Shown one piece after another: positions 8,527-17,071 of a stretch of DNA of 40,664 bases. This stretch comes from Agathobacter sp. (lineage in GTDB: Bacteria > Bacillota > Clostridia > Lachnospirales > Lachnospiraceae). The DNA lies in contig JALEPP010000117.1 of NCBI GenBank assembly GCA_022767075.1, forward strand, positions 1 to 40,664, read 5' to 3'. The first letter of the stretch is position 1; each line of letters begins with the position of its first letter. The translations under genes were made by a program, and so were the position numbers. The notes beneath the pieces were generated by a model that made no database searches, had not been told where the DNA came from, and saw only the letters and a program-made list of their open reading frames with translations.

Positions 8527-9578
8527 CTTCCTCCTCCTCTTTCTCTCATATTTAATATCTGATAGGTCTTCTCCGGAATATCCTCCAGCTTCATCTGATA
8601 CTCAACCGCCCCACATTCATAGGCGACTCTCGGCATTCCATACACCACACAGGTGGATTCATCCTGACCGATTGTGCTTGCTCCTGCGTTTTTCATGGAC
8701 AAAAGCCCCTTGGCTCCGTCGCCGCCCATTCCGGTTAAAATAATACCGATAGCGTTGGCCCCGGCATGCTTGGCTACCGACTCAAACAACACCTCCACTG
8801 ACGGACAGTGTCCATTCACCTTTGGTTTGTTCTTTAATAATACTCGATATCCTTCGTCCTGTCTCACAAGCTCCATGTGACAATCCCCACCTGGTGCCAG
8901 CAATACTAACCCCGGACGAACTACATCGCCGTTCTCTGCTTCCTTCACTTCCACTTCGCAGCCATCATTCAATCGCTTTGCATACATCTTGGTAAAGCCC
9001 GCCGGCATATGCTGGACAATGACCACTCCCGGAATATCCTTGTGGAAGCCCTTTACGACACTATAGATTGCCTCGGTTCCTCCGGTAGAAGCCCCAATTG
9101 CAATCACCATGTCCTTCTTGTTCACCGGGCTTCGATTGTAATGTCCCGAATGAACTTCCTCTCTTCTTCTAGTATTATTCAATTTGGCCACAGATGCAAT
9201 CTTTATTTTTACCGGAAGCTCCGTTCTGATAAAGTTTTCGATATCCTCTCTGGATGCACCTGCAGGTGGCTTACATACAAAATCCACTGCTCCTGCGGTC
9301 ATGGCATCAAATACCTTGTCGCTAAGGGAACTGATCATAACCACCGGAATTGGATACTGTGGCATCAATTTTCTTAAAAACTCAATTCCACTCATCCTTG
9401 GAAGCTCTATATCCAAGGTCATCACATCCGGCTTGTGCGCAAGAATCATATCTCTTGCTTCAAAAGGATCTCTTGCGGTAGCCACTACCTCAATGCCCGG
9501 ATCCATGTTTAAATTGCGAATGAGGAGTTCTCGAAATACCATGGAATCCTCAACCACTAATACTCTAATCTTTCTCAT
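8523..9578 (-). CDS. cheB: Protein-glutamate methylesterase/deamidase CheB
   Basis: A 351-residue CheB: N-terminal receiver (phosphoacceptor D56 in TLDIELPRMSG) and C-terminal methylesterase with the catalytic set S164 (IGASTGGTEA), H190 (VQHMPAGFT) and D287 (GMGGDGAKG). It removes methyl groups from receptor glutamates during adaptation. Its ATG follows the cheR stop directly (TAAATG) and its stop overlaps the cheY start. Confidence 0.97.
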   Translation of the reverse strand: MRKIRVLVVEDSMVFRELLIRNLNMDPGIEVVATARDPFEARDMILAHKPDVMTLDIELPRMSGIEFLRKLMPQYPIPVVMISSLSDKVFDAMTAGAVDFVCKPPAGASREDIENFIRTELPVKIKIASVAKLNNTRRREEVHSGHYNRSPVNKKDMVIAIGASTGGTEAIYSVVKGFHKDIPGVVIVQHMPAGFTKMYAKRLNDGCEVEVKEAENGDVVRPGLVLLAPGGDCHMELVRQDEGYRVLLKNKPKVNGHCPSVEVLFESVAKHAGANAIGIILTGMGGDGAKGLLSMKNAGASTIGQDESTCVVYGMPRVAYECGAVEYQMKLEDIPEKTYQILNMRERGGGR

Positions 9579-10397
9579 TTATTTCCCTGCTTTTTTAAAT
9601 ATTGATGGCTGTACCATCTGAAACGGAACCTTTCTTCTGTCAATGGTCTCAGTTTTTCCTATGAACAGATATCCACCCGGCTCTAGACAATCATACACCT
9701 TTTGCAACAGCTCATTCTTGGTTTCCTGATCAAAATAGATCATAACGTTTCTCAAAAAGACCACCTGCAGCTCCTTTCGAAACGGAAATGGATCCATAAG
9801 ATTAAACTGTCTGTAAATAACATCCTGCTTTAATTCCTTGGTGACCTGATACTCCCCGGTTTCTGGAATTCTCTTGAAATATCTTCTCACCCAGGAATCC
9901 GGCATGGATTTTAATTGCTCCTCCTTATAGACACCGGCAATTGCCTTTCTAAGGGCATCCGTGGATACATCTGTGGCCAAAAGCCTTGTGTCCCACTGAT
10001 TTTTCTCAATTCCGAAGGCATCTGACAAAAGCATGGCAAGCATATAAGGCTCTTCTCCTGTGGAGGCTGCTCCACACCAGATTCGAATCTCCTTGTCCCT
10101 GTGATGCTTTCGCTTCAGCTGAGGAATCACTTCTGTTTTCAGGAATTCCAAATGCTGGAATTCTCTCATAAAATAGGTATGATTGGTAGTAAGCAAATCT
10201 ACCAGTTCTCGTTCAAGCTTTCCTGTCTTGTCCAATGCAACCGCATCTAAATATGCACCATAGCTTGTCCAACCACCCACTGTCAGATAGTTTTCAAGCC
10301 GCCCCTCAACAATCTGTTGCTTATGAAAAAGATCAATTCCATACTTTCCCTTTACTTGTCTGGAAAGCCTCTGAAATTCTTGCTCCGTCATTTTCAT
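9579..10397 (-). CDS. cheR: Chemotaxis protein methyltransferase CheR
   Basis: A 272-residue SAM-dependent methyltransferase that methylates receptor glutamates. The N-terminal helical domain is followed by the SAM-binding domain, with TYFMREFQHLEFL, IRIWCGAASTGEEPYMLAM, LATDVSTDALRKA and VVFLRNVMIYFD, all characteristic of CheR. It is 23 bp after the REC-HD gene and abuts cheB. Confidence 0.96.
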   Translation of the reverse strand: MKMTEQEFQRLSRQVKGKYGIDLFHKQQIVEGRLENYLTVGGWTSYGAYLDAVALDKTGKLERELVDLLTTNHTYFMREFQHLEFLKTEVIPQLKRKHHRDKEIRIWCGAASTGEEPYMLAMLLSDAFGIEKNQWDTRLLATDVSTDALRKAIAGVYKEEQLKSMPDSWVRRYFKRIPETGEYQVTKELKQDVIYRQFNLMDPFPFRKELQVVFLRNVMIYFDQETKNELLQKVYDCLEPGGYLFIGKTETIDRRKVPFQMVQPSIFKKAGK

Positions 10398-10420
10398 AAT
10401 GGTTCTTCTCCTACCCCGGC

Positions 10421-11482
10421 CTATCTCAGCTGTCTGCTGATCTTTGTCATGATGTCCACGATTTGTGGGTTGTATCTGACTCCGGAGTTCTTTTGTAAAA
10501 TTTCTAATGCCTGCTCTTTCTCGATTGCCTCACGATAAGAGCGTCTCTCTGTAATCGCACAGAAATCGGAAATCACCGCAACCATCTGAGCCGCAAGTGG
10601 AATGTCATCTCCTGCACATTTTCCCGGATAGCCGTTGCCATCCCAGTTCTCGTGATGGCATCTGGCCACATCAATCGCCATCTTCATCACATCATTGTAG
10701 CCTCCATCCTCTGCAATATCTGTAAGGATTTTGGCTCCAATCTCGGTGTGGCGCTGCATCATGGCACGCTCCTCTTGGGTCAGTGGTCCCTTCTTCTGAA
10801 GTACTTCCGTAGGCACTGCCACGTTGCCCAGGTCACAAAGCACAGAGGCCTGTTCAATGGTGTCCACAAAATGCTCGGAAACAACCCCTCCATAGATTGG
10901 AGAAAGCTCCATCGCCTCCGCAAGGATTCGGCAATTATAGCTAAGTCGTTCCATCAGCTTGCTATCATATGCGGCATTTTCTCTGGCCACTCGGTTCAAC
11001 GCCTGGAGCACCGCCTTTCGCTCCTTCTCTATCTGTGCTCTCTGCTCAAACACCGAAGCATTGAGCTTTCGGTTCATCTCAACTAAGACTTCCTTGTTCT
11101 CTTCCAGATTCATGAGGTTGCCGACTCGCGCCTTAACCACCTCAGGAATAAACGGCTTCGTCACATAATCGGTTCCTCCAAGCTCAAAGCCTCTCACAAT
11201 ATCCTTTGGCTCATCAAAGGCGGAAACAAATACGATGGGAAGGTCTCTGTACTTTGGATTCTCCCTCACTCTCTGGCAACATTCGTAACCGTCCATAACC
11301 GGCATGGCCACATCCAGAATAATAAGATTCACCGGAATCCTTTCAAGAATCATCAGAGCCTGCTGTCCGTTTTCTGTAAGAACCGGCTGGTAATCCATCT
11401 CTTCCACAATTTTTTTCAGCAGGATGCGGTTTGTCTCCACATCATCTACTATCAAAATCTTCTTTTTCTCCCCTGCTCCCAT
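10421..11482 (-). CDS. Response regulator with degenerate HD-GYP domain
   Basis: A 353-residue protein. Receiver domain at 1-125 with acidic D13/D14, phosphoacceptor D57 (ILDVAMPVMDG) and K109. A helical linker leads to an HD-GYP-like domain at about 170-350. The HHENWDGNGYPGK motif (276 onward) and RHTEIGAKIL (H245) are present, but the HD pair of the family reads CD (LCDLGNVAVP, C216-D217) and the following GK reads GN. HD-GYP proteins cleave cyclic di-GMP; the missing metal-binding histidine makes full activity doubtful, so it may act as a binding protein. The ATG directly follows the histidine kinase stop. Confidence 0.88.
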   Translation of the reverse strand: MGAGEKKKILIVDDVETNRILLKKIVEEMDYQPVLTENGQQALMILERIPVNLIILDVAMPVMDGYECCQRVRENPKYRDLPIVFVSAFDEPKDIVRGFELGGTDYVTKPFIPEVVKARVGNLMNLEENKEVLVEMNRKLNASVFEQRAQIEKERKAVLQALNRVARENAAYDSKLMERLSYNCRILAEAMELSPIYGGVVSEHFVDTIEQASVLCDLGNVAVPTEVLQKKGPLTQEERAMMQRHTEIGAKILTDIAEDGGYNDVMKMAIDVARCHHENWDGNGYPGKCAGDDIPLAAQMVAVISDFCAITERRSYREAIEKEQALEILQKNSGVRYNPQIVDIMTKISRQLR

Positions 11483-12919
11483 TTATGACACCTCCAGTTC
11501 CATCTGCTCCTTTAATGCCTGTACCAGCTTGTCGTAAGCCTCCATGGATTTCTCCATATTTCCCTTCTGTACCGACATCTTGAGCTTCAATCCTGCGGAT
11601 TTGATTTCTCTTGGAGCTTCCTCCAGCAGTCCTCGAACTGCTTCCATGAACATCTCTGCCTTTTCCCAGTTCTCCATCTCCACTGACAGCGCAAGTTTGG
11701 AAAGCTTTTTCTCAAGCTCCCTTGCATTTTCCTCGGTGCCAAAATGAAGTGCATTGGTGTTTCCCGGTCCCACGGCAAAGCTTGCACTCTGTTCCGGGGT
11801 GATCACGGTCTCCATCGTCCTTCGATTCTCCTCCGTTCTTGGAACATCTACCCAGATATGGAAGGAGAAGGTGGAACCCTTGCCGGGCTCACTTTCCACG
11901 TGAATGCTACCATTCATCAATTCTACTAACTGTTTTGTAATGTTAAGGCCAAGTCCTGTTCCTCCAAACTTTCTTGAGATGGACGCATCCACCTGGGAGA
12001 AGCTTTGGAACAGCTTGTCCATGCTTTCCTTTTCAATACCGATTCCACTGTCAATTACCAGGAAAAAAAGCTCCACCTTGTCCTCCACCTGGGCTGTCTT
12101 GATGACCTCTAAGACAATACCGCCCACTGTGGTAAACTTGTAGGCATTGGACAAAAGGTTGTTCAATATCTGAACCAGTCTCAGCTCGTCCCCCACAACC
12201 GTCTCCGGGATATCCGGGGATACACGCACCAGAAACTCCAGACCTTTTTCGGTAAATTTGGTTCTGTGGTTCGCCTCCACATATTCGATTGTCTCACGGA
12301 TGCGAAACTCCCTCTCCTCCAGGGTAAACTTTCCTGCATCCAGCTTGGAAAAATCTAAGATGTTATTGATTATGGCGTTCATATCTGCACAGCCATGGTT
12401 AATCAATCTTAAAATTTCTTTTTTCTTTGGGTCCGTCTCAATCTCATCCAGACGTCTTGCATTTCCCAGGATTCCATTGACCGGAGTGCGAAGCTCATGG
12501 GTCACATTTGCCACAAACTCCGAGCGAACCTTCTCCGCCTGCTCCACTTCCTGCTTTGACTTCTCTCCCATCTTGGACAAAAGCACCTCATCGGTAGCGT
12601 CATAGCCCATAATCATGTAGGCGTCCTCCCCAGTCAGAGATATCACATGCCCCTTTACTGGGAAATAGGTCTGATTGCTGCGGTAGCAGTCCATGAAAAA
12701 CAGGGAATCCTCCGGCTCCCCTTTGTACACAAGTCTTTTTTCATTTTTTTCAAAAATATTAGGGAAAATATCTGAAACATTGACTCTGCCAACCAACTTG
12801 TCATACTCCAACAGACTCATTGCCTTTGCATTGGCATAGGTCACGCGACCTATAGAATCGCATAGAATAAGCATTTCTTGAATTGTATCTAGTGCCTTTT
12901 GTACAATATGGTCCTGCAA
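11483..12919 (-). CDS. PAS-domain histidine kinase, first gene of the chemotaxis operon
   Basis: Soluble sensor kinase: PAS domain (about 15-120), HisKA with FVANVTHELRTPVNG (phospho-His147 counted from the ATG at 12937), HATPase with NLLSNAYKFT, DSGIGI and GGTGLGL. A helical C-terminal region (about 400-484) resembles an Hpt domain lacking its histidine. No membrane segment is seen. The ATG at 12937 has no ribosome binding site, while a TTG at 12919 is preceded by AGGGAGA with seven-base spacing; I take the TTG. Its partner may be the REC-HD protein encoded next, with the Hpt protein as relay; that pairing is inferred from the operon. Confidence 0.88.
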   Translation of the reverse strand: MQDHIVQKALDTIQEMLILCDSIGRVTYANAKAMSLLEYDKLVGRVNVSDIFPNIFEKNEKRLVYKGEPEDSLFFMDCYRSNQTYFPVKGHVISLTGEDAYMIMGYDATDEVLLSKMGEKSKQEVEQAEKVRSEFVANVTHELRTPVNGILGNARRLDEIETDPKKKEILRLINHGCADMNAIINNILDFSKLDAGKFTLEEREFRIRETIEYVEANHRTKFTEKGLEFLVRVSPDIPETVVGDELRLVQILNNLLSNAYKFTTVGGIVLEVIKTAQVEDKVELFFLVIDSGIGIEKESMDKLFQSFSQVDASISRKFGGTGLGLNITKQLVELMNGSIHVESEPGKGSTFSFHIWVDVPRTEENRRTMETVITPEQSASFAVGPGNTNALHFGTEENARELEKKLSKLALSVEMENWEKAEMFMEAVRGLLEEAPREIKSAGLKLKMSVQKGNMEKSMEAYDKLVQALKEQMELEVS

Positions 12920-12961
12920 TTTTTGTCTCCCTACCATTTTTTGTTACTATTTTACTACTAT

Positions 12962-12990
12962 ATTATAGTGAATTACCAATTTCTTGGCAA
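12962..12990 (-). promoter_or_regulatory. Promoter of the chemotaxis-type operon
   Basis: TTGCCA (12985-12990) and TATAAT (12962-12967) are 17 bp apart on the minus strand. The predicted start near 12955 gives a very short leader. This housekeeping-type promoter heads nine co-directional genes with gaps of 35 bp or less. Confidence 0.75.
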
Positions 12991-13025
12991 GTAATTTGTA
13001 AATATTGGCACGCAGTGCTTTTTAA

Positions 13026-13225
13026 CAGATAGGAGGTTCCGTAGGAATTTCCTATCTGGAACAAAGTGGGCAAGCCCACTTCAACTCCCCTACCCCTCAG
13101 TCTTGAAGGGCTTGAACACTTTGCGCGCCGAGCACGGTTGCATAGCAACATTTTCCATACGTGCGAGTGCGCATCCTGCCGGAGGCTTTTGTCGTATAGG
13201 ACACGCAGTTTCCTATACGACAAAA
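13026..13225. repeat. Multi-hairpin intergenic element C
   Basis: A gene-free stretch of about 300 bp between ogt and the kinase gene is filled with inverted repeats. CAGATAGGA/TCCTATCTG (13026-13058) encloses TTCC-GTA-GGAA. AAGTGGGC/GCCCACTT lies at 13064-13081. A compound stem with GCACG/CGTGC (13132-13164) carries a GTTGC-ATA-GCAAC hairpin. A 15-bp stem at 13187-13225 reads TTTTGTCGTATAGGA on one side. The first and last hairpins share the form xxTAGGA...TCCTAxx. No T-run follows in the right place, so they are not simple terminators. It looks like a repeat element or structured RNA. Confidence 0.6.
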
Positions 13226-13240
13226 AAAGGAGCATGCCAC

Positions 13241-13741
13241 CTACGGCAGCTGCCCCTTTTCCAAGTTCAATAATGCAGTTTTCTTCTGAACTCCTGCCGC
13301 ATAACCAGTAAGAGCTCCATTGTTGCCAACCACTCTGTGACACGGAATCATAATGGCGATGGGATTGTGTGCCACCGCACCTCCAATGGCCTGGGCAGAC
13401 ATGCGTTCAATCCCCTTTTCCTCTGCCATCTGTCTTGCAAGCTCTCCATAGGTAGTCACAGAGCCATAAGGGATTTTCATAAGAAGCTCCCACACCCTTC
13501 TTCGAAAGGAGGTCCCCTCCAGTCTCAGAGGTGGCAGAAAGTCCGGCTCCTTCCCGCTAAAATACAGGTCCAGCCACTGTATCCCTTTCTCGATAGGAGC
13601 CGTGATTTTTCTTTCACACTCCACTCCAAGTACCTTTTCGTAATAGCGCTGATGGTAAAACATCACCGCCACAAGGGCAGTCTCATCACTTACCAGGGTT
13701 ATCGGACCTAAGGGTGAATTGTAATATTCAAAATATCTCAT
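13241..13741 (-). CDS. ogt: Methylated-DNA-protein cysteine methyltransferase
   Basis: A 166-residue DNA repair protein that transfers the alkyl group from O6-alkylguanine to its own cysteine. The active-site motif is IPCHRV (Cys134), preceded by AQAIGGAVAHNP and followed by VVGNNGALTGYAAG, with the helix-turn-helix region PYGSVTTYGELA at 91-102. The length fits Ogt/MGMT proteins without an Ada regulatory domain. The start is supported by TGAGGTAAGGT before the ATG and a TATAAT at 13784-13789. Confidence 0.96.
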   Translation of the reverse strand: MRYFEYYNSPLGPITLVSDETALVAVMFYHQRYYEKVLGVECERKITAPIEKGIQWLDLYFSGKEPDFLPPLRLEGTSFRRRVWELLMKIPYGSVTTYGELARQMAEEKGIERMSAQAIGGAVAHNPIAIMIPCHRVVGNNGALTGYAAGVQKKTALLNLEKGQLP

Positions 13742-13783
13742 ACCTTACCTCAAATTCATTTTCCTTCTGGGGAAACATAGGTC

Positions 13784-13789
13784 ATTATA
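13784..13789 (-). promoter_or_regulatory. Probable -10 box of ogt
   Basis: TATAAT on the minus strand about 43 bp before the ogt ATG. The matching -35 is poor (TGTATT), and the area forms a CTGTA/TACAG inverted repeat, so activation or repression is possible. Confidence 0.5.
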
Positions 13790-13848
13790 CCCTGTACTCA
13801 GGAAAAAATACAGTCTTTTTTCTCAATTATAGTAAAAAAGTATTAATT

Positions 13849-15840
13849 CTATTTTTCTTCTACACGATATTGAATCGGAGCCAGTCCGTATTTCTTTTTA
13901 AACTGTCTGCTGAAGTGCTCCACATTGGAGTAGCCCACAGCCTCAGCGATGCTCTCAACGGACATGTTGGTGTTCTTCAATAGGGTCTTGGCTTTTTTCA
14001 TGCGGATGCCCTGAACATAATCCACAAAGGTCACACCGGATTTTTCTTTAAAAAACTTAGAAATATATGGCTCTGACAAAGAGAATTTCTCCGCCATATC
14101 CTGAAGTGTTACACTCTGGTAGTTTGCTTGGATATAGTTCTTCATTGCAATGAGTCTGGTATCGTCTTTTTCCGCAGCCTGAGCAATCTGTGGAAGCTTA
14201 TTGACAGCCACAACCAATGCATTAAAGGAAGACTTGATAATATCGTCATCCACGCCAATTCCCCAGTACATCTCACCGTCGCAGCTGATGCCCACATAGG
14301 ACATAGCCTTTGAAGAGGAACCCTTTGAAAGGGCATGCTCCTCGTAGATGCTTAATTCATAGCTCACGTCAAAGTACTGCTTGATACAGTTGGATACTGC
14401 ATCCAGACGACCGTTGCCGGAGGCTGTGATGGTATGAGCCTGATTCTGATGGGCAATTACGGTCTGGGCAGTAATGCCGTCAAGCTGCATAAAATGGCAC
14501 TCCGGAATCTGGAAGAATGGTTTTGAATTGACGTAATTGTCCTCCAAAATCTCGTATACAAGCTGTGGAGAAAGCTCCTTGTGAGCCTCGTCTGACACAT
14601 GTTTTACCAGATATCCCAGCTCTTCTCTCATCTTCTCCGGAATCACGATGCCGTAATTCTGTTTTAAAATGTAGCTTACGCCACCCTTACCGGATTGACT
14701 GTTAATACGGATTACATCTGACTCATATGCTCTTCCCACATCCTTAGGGTCCACAGGAAGATATGGAACTGTCCACTGATGAAGTCCCTTTTCCTCTCTC
14801 CAAGCCATTCCCTTGGAGATTGCATCCTGGTGAGAACCGGAAAACGCGGTGAACACAAGATCCCCTGCATACGGCTGACGTGGCGGAACCACCATTCTTG
14901 TATATTCCTCATATCGGGCACGAATCTCAGACATATTGGAGAAATCAAGCTTTGGATCCACACCGTGGGAGAACATGTTCATGGCCAAGGTCACGATATC
15001 TACGTTACCGGTACGCTCTCCATTTCCAAATAAGGTTCCCTCAATTCGCTGGGCTCCGGCCAAGATACCAAGCTCAGCATCACTTACTCCGGAACCTCTG
15101 TCGTTATGAGGATGGAGACATAAAATCACAGCATCACGATATTTCAAATGCTTACTGATATATTCAATCTGAGTTGCAAACACATGTGGCATAGCGTTCT
15201 CTACGGTTGTAGGGATATTGATGATAGCCTTGTTGTCCTCTGATGGTTGCCATACATCCAGCACCGCATTACATACCTCCACCGCATAATCCACCTCTGT
15301 ACCCGGGAAGCTCTCCGGACTGTACTGGAACGAAAAGTTGCCGTCTGTCTCATCCGCAAGCTTTTTCAAGAGCTTTGCTCCATCGATGGCAATCTGCTTT
15401 ACTTCTTCCTTTGATTTCTTGAACACCTGCTCTCTTTGAGCTACTGAGGTGGAATTGTAGAGATGAATCACTGCATGTGGTGCCCCCTTTACCGCCTCGA
15501 AGGTCTTCTTAATAATATGTTCTCTCGCCTGGGTCAGCACCTGAACAGTAACATCCTCAGGGATCATGTTTCTTTCAATCAAGGCACGCATGAAATTGTA
15601 TTCGGTCTCAGACGCCGCCGGAAAGCCAACCTCAATCTCCTTAAACCCAATATCTACAAGCATCTGGAAAAAGTTAAGCTTCTCATCCAGGCTCATAGGC
15701 TCAATCAAGGCCTGATTACCGTCGCGCAAATCTACGGAACACCAAATTGGCGCTTTGTCTACATAGTCCTTTTTCACCCAGTCATAGGTGCACTCAGGTG
15801 GCATAAAATAAGCTCTTTCGTATTTGTCATATCCCTTCAT
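13849..15840 (-). CDS. leuA: 2-isopropylmalate synthase fused to an AraC DNA-binding domain
   Basis: A 663-residue protein. Residues 1-550 are a long-type LeuA: the catalytic/metal region [11 protein letters not shown] (R39, D40), [20 protein letters not shown] (H243, H245), [10 protein letters not shown], and the C-terminal leucine-sensing domain with [11 protein letters not shown] and [16 protein letters not shown]. It condenses acetyl-CoA with 2-oxoisovalerate. Residues 562-663 are a complete AraC-type double helix-turn-helix ([27 protein letters not shown] in part, then [26 protein letters not shown]), which LeuA proteins normally lack. The frame is continuous with no internal stop. The start has a strong GAGGAGGAAGGAG site. 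No other leu gene is adjacent. Confidence 0.93.
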   Translation of the reverse strand: MKGYDKYERAYFMPPECTYDWVKKDYVDKAPIWCSVDLRDGNQALIEPMSLDEKLNFFQMLVDIGFKEIEVGFPAASETEYNFMRALIERNMIPEDVTVQVLTQAREHIIKKTFEAVKGAPHAVIHLYNSTSVAQREQVFKKSKEEVKQIAIDGAKLLKKLADETDGNFSFQYSPESFPGTEVDYAVEVCNAVLDVWQPSEDNKAIINIPTTVENAMPHVFATQIEYISKHLKYRDAVILCLHPHNDRGSGVSDAELGILAGAQRIEGTLFGNGERTGNVDIVTLAMNMFSHGVDPKLDFSNMSEIRARYEEYTRMVVPPRQPYAGDLVFTAFSGSHQDAISKGMAWREEKGLHQWTVPYLPVDPKDVGRAYESDVIRINSQSGKGGVSYILKQNYGIVIPEKMREELGYLVKHVSDEAHKELSPQLVYEILEDNYVNSKPFFQIPECHFMQLDGITAQTVIAHQNQAHTITASGNGRLDAVSNCIKQYFDVSYELSIYEEHALSKGSSSKAMSYVGISCDGEMYWGIGVDDDIIKSSFNALVVAVNKLPQIAQAAEKDDTRLIAMKNYIQANYQSVTLQDMAEKFSLSEPYISKFFKEKSGVTFVDYVQGIRMKKAKTLLKNTNMSVESIAEAVGYSNVEHFSRQFKKKYGLAPIQYRVEEK

Positions 15841-15885
15841 AGAAGTACTCCTTCCTCCTCATCCATTATCACTCGAATTAAAATG

Positions 15886-15961
15886 TATCATCTAACATGA
15901 TATTATTTACTCAACATATTACCATAGTTTTCTTATTTCGCAATGATTAAATTTAATCATT
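15886..15961 (-). promoter_or_regulatory. leuA promoter with two palindromic operator candidates
   Basis: On the minus strand TTGCGA (15938-15943) and TAATAT (15916-15921) are 16 bp apart. A perfect 20-bp palindrome, AATGATTAAATTTAATCATT (15942-15961), abuts and overlaps the -35. A second inverted repeat, TATCAT-5-ATGATA (15886-15902), lies just after the predicted start. Both sites are placed where a regulator would act. The DNA-binding domain fused to LeuA is an obvious candidate, but that is inference. Confidence 0.6.
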
Positions 15962-15976
15962 TTGCATGATATTTTT

Positions 15977-16468
15977 TTAGGTCGCCAGCTTCCTGATTCG
16001 CCCCGATATGATGGAGCCAAGGATTCCGATCACAACGCCTGCCACAACACCGGAAATCAAAAGAACCGGCAGATAATACAGGAAGGCTTTGGTTTCCAGA
16101 ACAATCATCGCCACAATAATCTGACCCACATTATGGAAAATTCCACCAAGCACGCTAACCTGAGTAATAGATAGCTTCTTCGTCTTTTTTGCAAGCACCA
16201 TCACCCCAAAGCTCAGAAGACCTCCCCCAAAGCTATAAATCATAGAAGCCACGCTTCCAAAGGTTAATCCTGTCAAAAGAATTCGGACCATGGAAATCCC
16301 AAAGGCTTCCTTCTCACCAAGGCAATACAAAGCCACCATCACAACCACGTTAGCCAGCCCCAGCTTCACACCCTGTATTCCCACATGAAACGGAATCATG
16401 GCCTCAATATACGACAACACAAATGCAAGAGCCACAAACATCCCTATTCTTGCAACACGATTCTTCAT
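15977..16468 (-). CDS. Gx transporter family membrane protein (Hpre_diP_synt_I type)
   Basis: A 163-residue integral membrane protein with about five hydrophobic segments, of the family often named heptaprenyl diphosphate synthase component I but resembling ECF-type substrate-binding subunits. The conserved part near IQGVKLGLANVVVMVALY and LLTGLTFGSVASMIYSFGGGLLSF is typical. I start at MKNRVARIG (ATG 16468) because GGGAGG lies seven bases upstream; a longer frame from 16576 only translates the palindromic DNA. It is upstream of leuA by 136 bp and downstream of element B. Its substrate is unknown. Confidence 0.82.
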   Translation of the reverse strand: MKNRVARIGMFVALAFVLSYIEAMIPFHVGIQGVKLGLANVVVMVALYCLGEKEAFGISMVRILLTGLTFGSVASMIYSFGGGLLSFGVMVLAKKTKKLSITQVSVLGGIFHNVGQIIVAMIVLETKAFLYYLPVLLISGVVAGVVIGILGSIISGRIRKLAT

Positions 16469-16521
16469 CTCACACCTCCCATTTCCCTCAGGCTTCTTTT
16501 TTCTTTTCTCACAATCTCCCT

Positions 16522-17050
16522 CCCCTGTCCTCCCTCCGCCGCCCATTTCATTTTGTACCGGATTTCTCCCCGCCACCCCTTGCAGGGATAACGTGTAAGA
16601 CAGTTATTCGGACGCAAGAATTTTCGCGATAGCTTTTTGCCTCTTATGATAATTCGAGTTCGGCAAAGTTGGGACAATCACGGAAGAAATGTTCGCCAGA
16701 AGAAAGGGCACGGTTTCACGACAAGTCGTTGCTACTCTTGGAGGCGTCCTGAACGATACCGTGGGCGCGGTTCGCTTTGCGGCTCGAAGAACGACATAAG
16801 CGAGAGCGCCCACAATAAAATTCGTGAAGGCGCCTCCTTAGAGTAGCAGACGCGGAGTGCCTAGTGCCTTTCTCTGGTGGACGTTTCTTCCCGTGATTGT
16901 TCAAACGTTGCCGCACACGAAATTTGAGGCAAAAAGCAATCGCTGAAAATTTCTAAGCGTCCTCATAAAGTCTCACACGTTATCCCTGCAAGGGGGTGGC
17001 GGGGAGAAATCCGGTACAAAATGAAATGGGCGACGGAGAGAGGACAGGGG
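16522..17050. repeat. Giant palindromic element B
   Basis: About 530 bp with long complementary arms. The outer 80 bp on each side are almost identical in inverted orientation (for example CATTTCATTTTGTACCGGAT and the nearby GCAGGGATAACGTGT). Complementarity continues with interruptions to a centre near 16786. The core (16730-16848) is element A's core in reverse orientation. It has the same unpaired segments, but stems changed on both sides (GTGGGCGC with GCGCCCAC, GGAGGCG with CGCCTCC). No reading frame of interest is present. It lies 22 bp past a terminator. Confidence 0.87.
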
Positions 17051-17071
17051 GAGGGGGCTTGCCAGAAAATA

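Noticed and set aside
13187-13225. Rho-independent terminator of ogt
   Set aside because: The stem is strong, but the T-run precedes instead of follows it on the minus strand.
15841-15976. T-box leucine riboswitch upstream of leuA
   Set aside because: The leader is only about 70 nt from the predicted start and lacks a T-box sequence and terminator/antiterminator pair.
1138-17050. Elements A and B as the two ends of one composite transposon
   Set aside because: The DNA between them is core metabolism and chemotaxis, no transposase is present, and the elements are complete palindromes themselves.
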